From: Rhododendron vialii
Taxonomy: Eukaryota; Streptophyta; Magnoliopsida; Ericales; Ericaceae
NCBI RefSeq assembly: GCF_030253575.1
Contig: NC_080566.1
Coordinates: forward strand, 26,922,001-26,986,000
Length of the DNA stretch: 64,000 nt
Direction of reading: 5' to 3'
Shown: one piece after another, positions 1 to 12,309 of the stretch
How the letters are laid out: the number at the start of each line of letters is the position of its first letter
Numbering within the stretch: the stretch's first letter is position 1
Position numbers and translations under genes: made by a program
The notes under the pieces: model-generated
Seen by the model: the letters and a program-made list of their open reading frames with translations, nothing else
Databases searched by the model: none
What the model was told of the DNA's origin: nothing

Positions 1-1568
1 CGAAGGTGGTCCCGAGCGAATGTGTTTTTGCAAACCAGATCATCGATATAAGCTTCTAGTATTCTGCCGAGCATTCCAAGGAACATCTTTGTAATGGAGC
101 GTTGGAAGGTTGCACCAGCATTCTTCAGGCCGAACGGTACAACCTTGTAGCAGTAAATTCCCCGAGGAGAAATAAAGGCCGTCTTCTCCTGATCTTCCGG
201 AGCCATAGCGATCTGATGATAGCCCCGATATGCATCCATAAAGCTTAACCGCTCGCATCCTGCTGTTGCGTCCACCATCTGTTCAATCCGAGGGAGGGGA
301 AACCGATCCATTGGACAAGCGTCATTGAGGTTTGTGTAATCAACACAAACCCGTAGCTTCCCATTCTTCTTTGGCACAACCACTGGATTGGCAAGCCAGG
401 TGGGATATAGGACTTCCCGAATGGCGCCCGCCTTTAAAAGCTGGTCCACCTCTGTCATCATGGCTTCGACGTGTGCGGCCGACGAGCGTCGGACTTTCTG
501 CACCACCGGCCGTTTACTTGGATCGACATTCAATGCGTGCTCGGCAAAAGTGGGATCCATACCCGGCATTTCTTGCGGAGTCCAAGCAAATACTTCTATG
601 TTTCGCATTAAGAAGTCAAACATCTCCTGCCGTTCGGCTACGCTCAAAGAACTCCCAATTAAAAAATATCTTCCTTCTCCCTCGGGGATTAAAAATCGTA
701 TAAACTCCTCGGAGGACCGTTGTTCGGCCGGCAAACCAACATCTTCGATTACTAGGACGGGAGTGGCTGCCACGCATTGTACTTCCATACAGCTCTGTTT
801 GTTTGTTACAGTGCTGATGTAGCATTTCTTTGACAGGATTTGATCCCCTCAGAGGCTTTCCTGGCGACCATTCCATCCAATAAATTTTACCACCTGGTGA
901 AAGGTAGAAGCAACTGCTTTCATCTCGTGCAGCCAGGTTCGGCCGAGTATTACGTTGTATGGGCTGGGAAAAGCGACCACCACAAACTCGATCTCAAGAA
1001 CCCGTGATCCAGCCCGCACGGGGAGAGAGATTAAGCCGAGTGGCCAAACCGGGGCTCCAGTAAAACTGACGAGGGGAGTAGACGCCGTCCGAAGTTGAGT
1101 GGGAGATAATTCGAGGCTCAGGAATGTCGAATAGAACATTACGTCCGCCGAGCTTCCTTGATCTATCAATACCCGTTGAACAGTTGACTTATCAATAGCA
1201 ACTGTAACAACGAGGGCGTCCGTATGAGGGAGTTGCACGCCTTTCAAGTCGTCGGATGAAAAAGTAATAGGGTTGCCGAAGCTCGGATCTTCCCATTTTC
1301 GCTTTCCTGAAATGCCAATGTTGCAAACGGGTAAAAAGGTGATGGCTTTGTCGATTTCTAAACGAAGCTCGGCTGCCCTTTTTTCGAAAACCAGTCCCTG
1401 TATAACGCTTACGAGGTTGCCGATAATCGGTGAAGGTGGTGGAAGTGGACTTCGCCGAACGTCAATCCACTGATTTAGATGCCCAGCTACTGCAAGCTCT
1501 TCTAGATACCGTTTAAAAGGTGGGCATTGCGTAGGGTAGTGGCCACGCTCCTTGTGATATGTACACAT
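1..1568 (-). pseudogene. Element C pol fragment: zinc knuckle, protease, N-terminal reverse transcriptase
   Basis: The minus strand reads as one frame broken by a single TGA at 849-851. It starts with a Cys-His knuckle (CTYHKERGHYPTQC, near 1525-1566). An aspartic protease follows, with LIDQGSSADV; D-Q-G replaces the retroviral D-T/S-G, a variant I recall as common in plant gypsy elements. The strand-transfer hallmark ILGRTWLHEMKAV lies near 930. Downstream is a typical gypsy RT: VCVDYTNLND, then FMDAYRGYHQI, then the catalytic YIDD at about 36-47. The frame is still open at the window edge, so the rest of RT, RNase H and integrase lie to the left. The role is replication of the retrotransposon in cytoplasmic particles. 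One nonsense codon and the gag frameshifts make it probably inactive. Confidence 0.9.
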
Positions 1569-1607
1569 CCCCGCCCCGCTCCCGACGGTGCCTAAGAGTA
1601 CCGTTGG

Positions 1608-3390
1608 CTAAACAAAAAATGGCAATTTACCGATGATGTTGATGAGGAGTTTGTAGATAGGTTCGGTGAATGCCGTATGCTCGGCCACATACTCGTCTGG
1701 CCGTGGCTTTCTTTTCGTTTGTTGCCACGATTGTGGCTGAGGGTGCTGCGGAGGTCGACCCTTGTTGATCGGCTTGTTGGTCGTTTGGCCTGAACTACCC
1801 TGGCCTCCTTGCCCCTGGCGAACGTTTGATACTTGCTTCTTCGGTCCAGTCGTTTTGCTAGGTTCTGGAGCCTTTGGTGTATGTCGCTCAGCCATGGCTT
1901 CTTCGTGAACGCAATCTTTCTCTATTATGGTCATGAGCTCTCCCATTGTTTTAGGCGGATTACGTGAGAGGTCACGGAACATTGCCGAGGCTGGATCCAA
2001 CCCGTTCATAAAAGACTCAGCCGCGACTCCTTGATCACAGTCTGGGATAAGATTATAGACCTCCCAATACGCTCGGTATAAAGCCGTAGGGTTTCTCCAG
2101 CCGCTCTCCGCATGTTCACCAGCATAGATAATGTCTTCGTATGAATGTTGCTGGTTACAAAGCGTTTACTAAACTCCAACTCCAGCTCGTTGAAGCAAGT
2201 GATAGATTTGGGTTTCAACTGATTGTACCACAACATGATTGGCTCACTTAGAGTGAGGGGGAAGATCTTGCACATAAGGGCGTCAGAAAAGTTATGGAGG
2301 CTCATAGTCTGTCTAAATCGACAAACAAACGCGACTGCGTCCTCCTTCACCTCATAACGTTTCAGCTTCAGCATGACGAACCTGTCTGGTGGCCGCTCCT
2401 GTTGTATAGCATCCACGAAGGGGGAAGCCTTTGCCTTCCCGAGCTTCGAATTATCTTTTTGAACTGGGGTTTGTGGGACAATGGGGAGAGGAAGTTCAGC
2501 AAGCGGTTCAGGAGTCGTTTTACGTTCTCGTCGGCGGTGCCGGTGATGTTCGTCTTTTTCCTTCGGCAGCCGAATGGCTAAAGCCGAGGGCGCTCGCGCT
2601 TCTCCTCTCGGGCCTGCCAAATGAGCATGCCGAGGCTGAAGACCTGGGTCGACGGATTGATACATGGTTGGCAAGCCTGTAAATTGATCGTATAGGATAA
2701 TCGTATTATCGTGCTCCGAACGGTTTCCTCGGCTATCTGTTCGGTGGTGGCTGCTTGAGTTAGCCGAGTGTCGCCCTTTATGGCGTTCGGAATTGTGTCT
2801 TGATCGTACCGAATATTCCCGGTTGCTACTGGTGTGTGTGCGCCAAGGTGGATCATTCAGATCCACGGGCCTCTTCCCATCTCTTAGACTCGGTTGCCGT
2901 TCAGAACGAAGTTTTGCTCATGCCGACGAGCCTCCCTTATTGGTTCCGGCTGTGGAGCCTGTAGCCGAAGATCGTGAACTCTCAGCACGAATAATGCTCG
3001 TCAACCGAGGTCGTGAAGCTCTTTGGTCAAGACGCTCGAAGACAGTTCGACGTTCGGAAACAACGAGCTCGGCCGTTGGGCTGGACGAGACATTCTGCTT
3101 CGTTTGTGGGGTCCCTTCGGCCGGCTTGGCTCGGCTAGATGCCCGTGAGTAGGCATTACGGTCATCCCTCCTTCCCGCTCCTCTAACCGTTGTTGAAGCA
3201 GGGCAATGACCGCCGCTTGACGCTTCTGTTCCACCAAGGCAACGTCTAATTCTATGGGTGGAAAAGAAAGCTGGCGAGCCACGTGGGGAACCGCCCTAGC
3301 CGCTTGATGGGGCTCAAGGCTGATAGACCCATAGCCCTCCAACCCAAGTGTGAAGTTCTCTGGACCCGGCGGTGAGAGGCATTGAGCCAT
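1608..3390 (-). pseudogene. Element C gag (broken)
   Basis: This is the capsid-type polyprotein upstream of the protease. Three frame segments cover it: 3390-3001 (N-terminus), 2866-2006 (Ser/Arg/His-rich region, then the retrotransposon gag core with WYNQLKPKSI and FVTSNIHTKT), and 2009-1608 (C-terminus, MNGLDPASAMFRDL). The frame changes near 2070 by what looks like a one-base loss, and again between 2866 and 3001. A TAG at 1608-1610 separates gag from the protease frame, which continues in phase. Family membership rests on the gag core and position; the N-terminal part has no motif I can name. Confidence 0.82.
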
Positions 3391-3503
3391 TTGTTCCGTT
3401 CAAACGAGAGGAGCAAACAGAATTTGAACTGGGACCGAATCAGGCCCTCTAACTGGTGTTAAGAGCTTGAAGAACATGAAGAACACCACAAAGAACCTCT
3501 TCT

Positions 3504-3520
3504 CCCCAGCAGAGTCGCCA
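3504..3520 (-). other. Primer-binding site of element C
   Basis: On the minus strand TGGCGACTCTGCTGGGG begins two bases after the LTR end. This is the expected place and form (starts TGG) for a tRNA-primed minus-strand start. I cannot assign the tRNA with certainty. Confidence 0.8.
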
Positions 3521-3522
3521 AT

Positions 3523-4334
3523 TGTGGGGGTGGATTTCTTCGTGATCTTTCTTGTGTTGTGTTCTCTATCTGCTGGACCATGGGAGACGACGCTGAGCTT
3601 GGGGTACCTGCAGAACCGGAGGGGGATGTTCCTCCGGGAAGAAGCTCCGACGAACTAGTCAGTAAATGGAGAAAGAAGAAGAAGTTTAGTAAGAAAAAAA
3701 CTAGTGATCGAAGAAGAAAGAGTGCTGTGGTTGAGAAGTCCAGATCCCCTTCTTAATGACTGTACTCTTCTATTTATAGGCGAAGGGATAGAGTGCTGAG
3801 CAAGTCAGCTCTACTTTCCACGTGTCGTGTAATGCTCGGATGGCGTCTTGCAGCAGGGCCATTTAATGAGCGCCGCTTCCCAGATCTTACAGAATCACAT
3901 GGGTCGATGTCAGAAAGGTCACATCGCTCAGAGATGTCACTTCAAATATCAGAAAGGATAGCTTGCTTATCAAAAGATATTTCTGGAAGGTTCCATAAAC
4001 GACTATACTCGATGGGGCTCACTTCTAATGATCGAAGAATCTCCGAGCACTTGGTGTTCTTTCCGAAGAACATTTGGGCCGAATGAGAGGACGTCCCCGA
4101 GAGTAAGATAATATCACCGAGCGAACTTAAATACATGTGCGTTCGGATGAGCGTACATCGTTCGGCGAAGCACCCGAGGATCCTTCTATCCTTCGGAAGA
4201 ATAATGACACATCATGCCTAAGCTCATCTTTATGAATAGAGACAACTGGTCGATGGGTCAAATAGCGTGTGAATCTGTTCCTCCCATTGGACCTTGTGAA
4301 CCCTATGAACCTTCGGATATTTCGGCCCCCTACA
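3523..4334 (-). repeat. 5' LTR of gypsy element C
   Basis: The unit begins TGTAGGGGGCCGAA and ends CCCCCACA on the minus strand, giving TG...CA termini and 812 bp. It directly abuts the primer-binding site. A TATA box (CCTATAAATAG on the minus strand) lies at 3771-3781, so transcription runs leftward into gag. The partner LTR is outside the window, so neither the TSD nor the age can be read. Confidence 0.85.
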
Positions 4335-5010
4335 CAAAGGGCTATGTAACAAAATGAAAGAAGACAAATCATCTTAATTAATTACTTCTTCCCACCAAAT
4401 CACCGCCCCTTTGGCAACTTTACACTCATCATGTTTCCTTAACGTAACCTCACGCGCAACTGCGTTTGAGGTCCCCTCACGTACAGCCGTATTTGAGGTC
4501 CGTCACGTGTAGTCTTTTTCCCTTTCCTTTGTATAGCTGCGTTTGAGGTCTCCTCCCATATAGCCGTATTTGAGATCCGTCACGTGTAGCCTTTTTCCCT
4601 TTCCTTTCTGTGGCAATGCAAGAAACGGGGAATGGAACAAGTAAAAATGGGCAAGATTATAAGTATCTACAAAACTGAATATATGTGGTCTTTGTTTATT
4701 TTATACCGAGCTAAAGATCATCTCAGTTACATTGATGCAGAAAGATCACAATTACAATAACAAAAAGAAAATACAACAAAACAACAAAAACTTAAGTAAA
4801 AGTCACAAAAAATCAGCGCTGAAGTTGGACATATCGGACACACTCATGATCGAAGCTCATTTTTTGCCACATGTTAGAAGGACAATAATGCCAATACACA
4901 ACCATACGAGGGATCCGATTTGGACCTCTCTTATCTTGCCATGTCGCCAGCTTCATCAACTCTACCCGGAAGAACTCCACTAAAACCATATCGATGATGG
5001 TTAGAGGTTG
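4335..5010. other. Spacer with a short tandem duplication
   Basis: No supported gene. At about 4481-4610 a unit of roughly 70 bp occurs twice, with GCCGTATTTGAG, then GTCACGTGTAG, then TTTTTCCCTTTCCTTT. A minus-strand open frame at 4813-5022 next to a splice-acceptor-like TTGTAG could be an exon, but I recognise no family. Confidence 0.4.
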
Positions 5011-5027
5011 CTCCATATACACTGCCT

Positions 5028-5336
5028 ACAACAACAACAACATAGCATAACCCATCTAGTCCCCAATCATTGAGGGTATGGGCGGGAAATGATTGGAGAC
5101 AAACCTAACCTTTGGCAATATATGCACAAAGTGACTGCTCTCAGAATAACACTAAAACAGTGGGCCCCCTAAACCTCCAAGAACCAAGGAGCTACAAGGA
5201 CATTTTGTTGTAAAACCATGCCCCCAGATCAAAGCCAAATGGCATCAGAGAGGGCAGGCCTAGAAACCCAAATCAATTTATGTGCATATTACCATGCTTC
5301 CTTCATTGATAGTCCAGAGCATCAGTATGCACAATT
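5028..5336 (-). mobile_element. SINE with (TTG)n tail and 17-bp TSD
   Basis: A segment of about 309 bp is flanked by direct repeats of 17 bp (CTCCATATACACTGCCT at 5011-5027; the copy at 5337-5353 has one mismatch). On the minus strand the insert ends in GTTGTTGTTGTTG, the simple TTG tail seen in plant SINEs. There is no coding capacity. A partial relative sits at about 57735-57850, sharing CACAAAGTGACTGCTCT. I did not identify clear Pol III A and B boxes, so the SINE class is inferred from size, tail and long TSD. Confidence 0.65.
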
Positions 5337-5353
5337 CTCCATATACACCGCCT

Positions 5354-7058
5354 AAATATTGAAAAACTGCCAATACTCATTTGATACATCATGTGAGAGA
5401 CGAAAATATTAGGTAGCTCAGAATTTGTTGGTAGTGTTGCTCATGGTTTCAAGATGAGGTAGAGAGTTGGTTTGACCACCTTGCCCAGAGTTTATGGGAG
5501 GCCTTGGTGGCCTTCAGGACCTTGTAGCACACTTCCTTTCAAATCCATCATGCATTCATTCATCACTTTAAACTCTAAATGGACCATGTATACATCCATG
5601 GACCCACGTCCTATCCAGTTTAGCTTCGATTCAGTTCGGTCCAGTTTTGATTTTTGGAGGCCTATCCCGGACTTAAAACAATGATTGAAATTGTCCATTT
5701 TGTAAGAATACAAAACCAGTAATTATAAGTAATGATAATATAACAACATTTAGTTTTTATTCAAGTTTTCTAAAATCAAGAAGAAAAAGACAAAATATAA
5801 TCAGCCCTTCAATTGAATATACAAATGTAACTCCATTTCTATTGAATCATTGATAAAAAAGTTGTAGACTTTTTAAGCTTCGAGCTCCAACCAACTCGAT
5901 ATTTGGCACTGGTTAGCCAATGCAACCTCTCAAAAAAACATTTGGCACTTCAGTTCATATACCATTTCGATCATGTAGCAAGAAAATTAATGCCATACAA
6001 CCTGTCAAAAAAAGAAGAAGTAAACTACGGAAACCATGACATACTGATTTTTACGTGGTTCTCCCTAAATAGAGACCGCAATTCGATTCAAAATCAAACA
6101 CTATAAAAATGCAATTCCACTTCTACTGAATCATTGCCCGTGCCTGAAGGCACGAATCAAAGAATTTGTTATTCAATATGATTTCGAATGACCTTAGCTA
6201 GGTTTGAGTGCAAACTATAATTGTGCCTAAAGACACATACCAATACAATTTTTTCACCACAAAAAACCAATTACTTGTTATGCTATTGACTAATGACTAC
6301 ATCGATTACTACTACAGACAAACTCATCTTTGTCCAAAAATAATGTGATTAATGTATGACCGACATAGTATAAAACAACAACCATTACAAAACCAAACTT
6401 AAACAAATCAAATAAAAAAACCCATGAAAAGCCAAATTCAATACTTACCATAGTCAAATCCAATTCAAACTTTTGGTACATTCATTGCATTCAAATTCAA
6501 ACATGGAAAAAAAAAATAGAGTCAATCTCATACACAAATGTAACAAAAAGGGTACTCCACATAGGTCGTATTTAGAAAAAAGATCATAGTTTCAAAAGTT
6601 TGTCTTCATCACTTTTCAACTGTCTTGAAATTTTTTCTTCATCACCCTCCCAAAATTAACATACCTATTTCGTCCAAAGAGCAAAATTATATGAAAACTG
6701 AACATAATTACGTGAAAATCAAGTAGTAACTCAAATAAATCAATTAGGTAACTCAAGTAAGTTACCTTAGTCATCAATCTGGTCTTTTCATCCGAAAAGC
6801 AGAATTATATGAAACTGAACATAATTATGTGAAAGTTAAATAGTAACTCTTGTAAAAGTTAAGTAGTAACTCAAGTAAGTCACCTTAGTCTTCGATCTCG
6901 TCTTTTTGTTCTAACACTATCATGGTACGATCATTTCTTTTGTAGATATACATAACACATCTCGTTCCAGCAAAAACATCCACATTGATTTGGGGATTGA
7001 ATAGTCTAGCAAGATATGCATTATAAGGGACCACATCCTTGTTATTAGCTGATTGACC
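5354..7058. other. AT-rich spacer with a two-copy repeat
   Basis: No gene seen. A unit of about 120 bp is present twice in tandem at roughly 6676-6790 and 6795-6905 (shared AGCAGAATTATATGAAA-type core, GTAGTAACTCAAGTAAGT and CACCTTAGTC). The rest is low-complexity AT-rich DNA. Confidence 0.5.
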
Positions 7059-9228
7059 TAAACCAAACCAAACGAAACCGAGCCTTACGTCCCAATCAAT
7101 TGGGGTCGGCTACATGAATCCTTTTCCTCCATTGAACTCTGTCAAGGGCCACTTGTTCACACAGACCCATTATACTCATATCTTTGCGCACTACATCATC
7201 TAATGTCAATTTAGGTCTACCCTTCCCCGTAACATTGCTACCTAGAGCTATCCTATTCGCTCTCTTAACTACTGCATCTTCTAGTCTATGGTAGATATGC
7301 CCAAACCACCTTAGCCTATTTTCCCTTAACTTCTCCTCTATGAGTGCTACACCTACCATCTCACGAACTGTTTCATTTCTAATCTTGTCTCGTCTAGTCT
7401 TACCACACATCCACCTCAACATTCTCATTTTTGCTACACTCATTTTTCTCACATGTTGTTTCTTAATAGGCCAACATTCTGTCCCATAAAGCATCGCTGG
7501 TCTTATGGTAGTTCCATAGAATTTTCCCTTCAATTTTGTGAGTACCCTCTTGTCACATAGTACACCAATAGTACTTCTCCACTTGAGCCACCCCACTTGG
7601 ATCCTATGGGTCACATCATCAGCAATCTCTCCATCTCTACTAATAATTGAGCCTAAATACCTAAAATGATCACTCTTTGGTATCTCCTGGTCTTGGATCA
7701 TCACTCTTTTTTCATGCGCACTACTGGTACCACTAAACTTGCACACCATATACTCGGTTTTACTCCTACTTATCCGAAAACCCTTTGACTCTAATGCTTC
7801 TCTCCAAATTTCTAGTTTTGTGTTAACACCTATAGCGGTTTTATCTACGAGGACAATGTCATCTGCAAACATCATACACCATGGAATATCCTCTTGAAAT
7901 TGTCTAGTCAATTCATCCATAACTAAGGCAAAGAGGTATGGGCTCAGGGCTGACCCTTGATGCAATCCTACGATGAAAGGAAATTCACTCGTTTCCCCTA
8001 CTGGTGATCTAATGGTAGTGACGGCACCTTCATACATGTCTCTAATCACCTCGATATACCCTTTGGTCACTTCTTTTATCTCCAGAACCCACCATATGAT
8101 GTCCCTAGGTACCCTATCATAAGCCTTTTCTAAGTCTATGAAAACGATATGGAGATCATTCTTCTTTGCTCTGTATTTTTCTACCAATCTCCTTAATAGG
8201 TAGATAGCTTCCATGGTTGATCTTCCTGGCATGAACCCAAACTGTTTCTCTGACACTATAGTCACCATCCTCAAGCGATGCTCAATAACTCTTTCCCACA
8301 ACTTCATCGTACGACTCATTAATTTAATACCTCTATAGTTGTTACAGCTTTGAATATCCTCTTTATTCTTATAGATACGTACGAAGGTACTCCTTCTCCA
8401 TTCGTCGGGCATCTTCCTAGTCATAATAATCTTGTTGAGCAACTTTGTCAATTAAGTCACCCCCAAGTCACCTAGACTTTTCCACACTTCAATAGGGATA
8501 CCATCTGGTCCTAGGGCCTTACCCGGTTTGATCCTTTTCAAAGCTTTAACCACTTCGAACTTTTGTATTCTTTGATAAAACTCATATTCTATGTTCTCGC
8601 TAGGTACATACACTTCCTCCCCACCAAAGTCTCATTCATGTTTCTCGTTTAACAACTTATCGAAATATGACTTCCATCTATCCTTGATCGCCTCGTCTTT
8701 CACCAACACCACCGAATCAATACCTTTTATACACTTAACTTGAGAAACGTCTCTAGCTTTCCTTTCTCGTAGCTTAGCAAGTTTATAAATAATCTTTTCT
8801 CCATCTTTACTATCGAGTCTAGCATAGAAATTCTCATAGGCTTTCAACTTAGCATTCCTAACAGCTTTCTTAGCTTCCTTGCTAGCTTGCTTATAGCCCT
8901 GAAAGTTTTCCACATTCCGGTTCTTTTGCCACTTTTTAAAGCACTCCTTCTTTGCTTTTACCATGGTTTGAACCTCGTCATTCCACCACCATGTCTCCTT
9001 AGAATTTTGACCTTTTCCCTTCGACTCGCCAAGAACTTCTTTCGATATTCTTTTAATACCGTCAGCTATCGTATTCCACATATTGTCACTATCGCCTTCC
9101 ACTCCCCACCATACTTCTTGAGACATTCTTTCCTTGAATACCTCTAGTTTCTCCCCTCTTAGGCCCCACCATTTAGTCTGTGGGCATCTAGTTTCCTTTC
9201 TCCTTCTATTATTCCCCTTGACCCCTCA
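7059..9228 (-). mobile_element. 5'-truncated RTE-type LINE
   Basis: This non-LTR retrotransposon on the minus strand retains RT and C-terminus but lacks the N-terminal endonuclease. Its 3' end carries CCCAATTGATTGGGACG, a short hairpin known from plant RTE and related SINE tails, followed by TTTGG repeats. The 5' end stops near 9228 where the coding frame closes, as expected for incomplete reverse transcription. No clear TSD was found. Confidence 0.8.
7096..9217 (-). pseudogene. LINE reverse transcriptase ORF with two in-frame stops
   Basis: The frame runs from about 9217 to 7096. Visible RT blocks in order are GKALGPDGIPIEVW (8462-8525), SEKQFGFMPGRSTMEAI, VFIDLEKAYDRVPR, GLHQGSALSPYLFALV, and the catalytic MMFADDIVLV. 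A C-terminal domain follows with LYGTECWPIKKQH and RLRWFGHI, typical of plant RTE LINEs. A TGA near 8629-8631 and a TAA at 8451-8453 interrupt an otherwise continuous frame. The endonuclease domain that would nick the target is missing. The element could not retrotranspose by itself. Confidence 0.88.
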
Positions 9229-9232
9229 CACC

Positions 9233-10584
9233 TAAAGAGTATAACAATATTTAACCTTTATACCAAAAAATAACAATGAAAGAATGCACGTAAAAAAGTA
9301 TACATAATTATGGATTAAATATGAAATTGAGTAAGTTGTTCTTACAGTTTTCACGAAGTCCCTGTTGAGCTACATAAGAAAATAAAGAATTCAATGAAAG
9401 ACATATGATAACTGCGATATATGATAACCTGCAGATCAACTCACATGGTCATAGATGGTTTGATTGTGCATAATTAAACGTCTGATGGGGTTATTTGAAA
9501 TTTAAAACGGATCAAAATTTAATTGAGTCTTTCAATGACTTTGTTAGATTGTTAACAAAGAATTAAGTATGAATTTAATAAAAATAATGGGAGAGGAACA
9601 AAAGCAGCCTATAAATAATGTTGAGAATATGATATCACCTAGAGTGCAATTGTTTCTTCTTCAGCATTTTGTTTTCTTTTACTTGTGAAGCATGTGGTTT
9701 CCTTTCCCTTACTAATTTCCTTTCTCTTTGCATTGGACTTAATACAAATTACGAGATTAAGTAAATAACAATATTTGGAAGAGAATTGAAAAATAAAAGA
9801 ATTTTTCCTTGAAAAAACATAGCCTTTGTACAAAAAACTGAAAAAATCAAAGAAATCAAAGAAGAATCGATATTGTTGATCTTACAGTTTTCTTCAATTC
9901 AGGATCGAGCTGCATAAGAAAATGAAGAATTAAATGAATTGCATTTGAAACAAATACTTCGATAACCTATGACCATGGTATAAAATGAAACGGATTGACT
10001 CACATGTCCATAGATGATCAGTTTTTGCATGTCTAAAAGTCTTAAGAAGTTATTTGAAACAAATCAACACAAAGTTTATAAAAACATAGGCATGAAATAA
10101 GTGACTAAGAAAAGACAGTTTTGTTTTTTGGAAGAGAGAAAAGAAGGCCCGAGTCCAAAATTAGGTGATGACTTTTCAAATTATTTATGCTATAAATCCT
10201 TTTTTATTATTTCAACACATTTCCTCGACATTGAAATTTGAGAATAATGCATTGGGAAAGTGTATCATTCTATGTTTTAAACTCATGTTACTGAGAAGAA
10301 CGAAGGTTTCTCTAATTAGTTTGTCACATGTACAGCTAGAAAGCTCAAAACTTGATAGGGTATCAACACAACTTGATAATACCAGTATCAACTAAGTCAT
10401 ACACTTCAAAAAGAAGTCCTGACCCACAGCTTATTCTTACCAACATTTTTCAGACACTTCAATTACCATTATGGTAAACAGACCAAAAAACACATCTTTG
10501 TCCCTTTTTCTTAATTCCTTATGTTAGATTTCCCAAACATCAAACAAAGAAGGGTACATTAACATTCTTTTGGTTTTATCTGCA
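9233..10584. other. AT-rich spacer with a diverged ~540-bp duplication
   Basis: No gene supported. Segments near 9340-9490 and 9880-10060 resemble each other (CTTACAGTTTTC, then CATAAGAAAAT, then ACTCACATG.TCATAGATG, then GTTATTTGAAA), so a block of about 540 bp seems duplicated in tandem and diverged. Confidence 0.45.
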
Positions 10585-10589
10585 ATTGT
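10585..10589. other. Left TSD of element A (ATTGT)
   Basis: The five bases ATTGT precede the 5' LTR and recur exactly at 45447-45451 after the 3' LTR, proving that 10590-45446 is one insertion. Confidence 0.92.
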
Positions 10590-12290
10590 TGTAGACACCC
10601 CAATTCGGAGCTCAGAGGATCTTTGAACGCTCCGATGATGAAATAAAGGAAACGGTACCTTGGCGAGTTTGAATAAAGGACTACCTCAGCCCAAAAGAGC
10701 CCAAATAAACCTAAAAATCAAAAGCCCAAAAGCCCAGAAAAGCCCAAAAGCCCTGAACTGAACCTAGAATACCGCACGAAACACTTTTACACCGCGCGGC
10801 GTAACAAAACTTATTACGCCGTACGAGGTCATGAGGTTAGCCACACAATGGTTCGGGTAAAGTTTCGGCTGGCTCAGAAAGCTGTCGGCCATGCTCACTT
10901 GAGCCACAGCTACAAAAGTGGCTTAGCTGAAAAAGCACTTCTGGCCCACCCAGAAAATGCCTCCACCATTTGAATTCAAAATCCTTGGCTCTTGCCTATA
11001 AATACACCCCTCCACTCAAGGGAAAGGGCCTTGGCTTGATAACCTTTCTCTCTCTTGCCTTTACACTCATTCCATATTTCCAAGCCTTGAGAATGCTATT
11101 CCCAAAAAACATTCTTTAAAGCACTTTACTCCATTTTTCTCCTCACCATCAAAGTTAGTCTCCTACTAACTTTGAGACCACACCCACCAAAAAACCAAAC
11201 CACCACTCACACCCATACCTATCTTTTCTCTCCCGATCTCATCCACCCACATCATCCATCGTCCGCTATCATTTCTCGCCATCCGCCCCTATTCAAGCTC
11301 AAGATCAAAGGTAAAAACCAAGTTTCCTTGGGCTAGGCCTTGTCCTGGCCTTGAGGGGGCTTCTTTGTCGTCAAGCTTAACCTCTTTTGGTTAAGATTTG
11401 ACTTAAAAATTATTTTCAGAAAACAAAACAGTCACTGTGCTAAAGATACTACACCGCGCGGCGCTTTGATGCGTCGCATGGCGTAGTATGTTCGAGCGCA
11501 CGGCCTTTTGTTAGCTGTTCCTTTCTTTGTTCAAACTGTCTAGGTCATGACTATCCTTCTCTAAGCTTGTATTTGTTGCTAATGCATCTATCATTAGAGC
11601 CCTCAGAACAAGACCATATCTACGAGCCATGTTTTATCTTATAAATAAGGTTTTCTTAATCATCTCAAGCGATTAAATATGTCAAAAGTTATTTTATGTT
11701 CATGGCTTGAAGATACGGTACTGTTCTAAGACGATCCAGTGTTTGTACACCTTCTGATGTTTCTGAAAAACGACGCACGTGGTTTACAATATGTCGGGCG
11801 ACGTTCTGGATGCTGATTACAGTCTGTTAACAAAACAAATACCCCGTATGGCGTACTGTGATGCCGTGTGCAGTATTATGGTATGTCGTATGATGGATGG
11901 TCGTAGTCCAGGCAGTTTGTTGAGTAGTTCTTTTCTTTCTTCCTATCATCATTCCTATCATTCCTGTACAGTAAGCACCACGTGCACGTCAACGTGGTAT
12001 ATTTTCCCATGTCCTTTCCCCTCTTACTTGTTTATTAAAGAGTTCCATTTCTCCAAAAGATTTATGAAATTTTCTCCTTTGAAAATATCTAGTAGAGACC
12101 GGTTATACCGGGAGGATGAGGTGCTTTTCAACAAAACATTCCCCTTTCGTAACATGGCTCCCGAACCTAAAGTCTCGACGTTATTTCTAGACCAAAAGCA
12201 TTTTTCAAACAAGTTCTCGGTTTCTCGGATCATCCATCTCAAAAATTCGGGTGGCGACTCTCCGAGTGCAAGCCGGGCAGGCAGCCCACA
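10590..12290 (+). repeat. 5' LTR of element A
   Basis: TGTAGACACCCC...AGCCCACA, 1701 bp, TG/CA ends. A TATA box TATAAATA lies at 10997-11004, so the sense transcript should begin around 11030. Upstream of it, at about 10780-10835, are GC-rich CGCGCGGCGTAA motifs that recur elsewhere in the element. Its partner is 43745-45446. Confidence 0.92.
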
Positions 12291-12291
12291 A

Positions 12292-12309
12292 TGGCAATTC
12301 TGATGGGGA
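12292..12309 (+). other. Primer-binding site of element A (decayed)
   Basis: TGGCAATTCTGATGGGGA starts one base after the LTR. It resembles the element C site TGGCGACTCTGCTGGGG with a few changes, so both elements probably used the same tRNA type. Confidence 0.7.

Noticed and set aside
6125-6160. Hairpin GTGCCTGAAGGCAC as a possible Helitron end
   Set aside because: No CTRR end or 5' TC partner found; a short hairpin alone is not enough.
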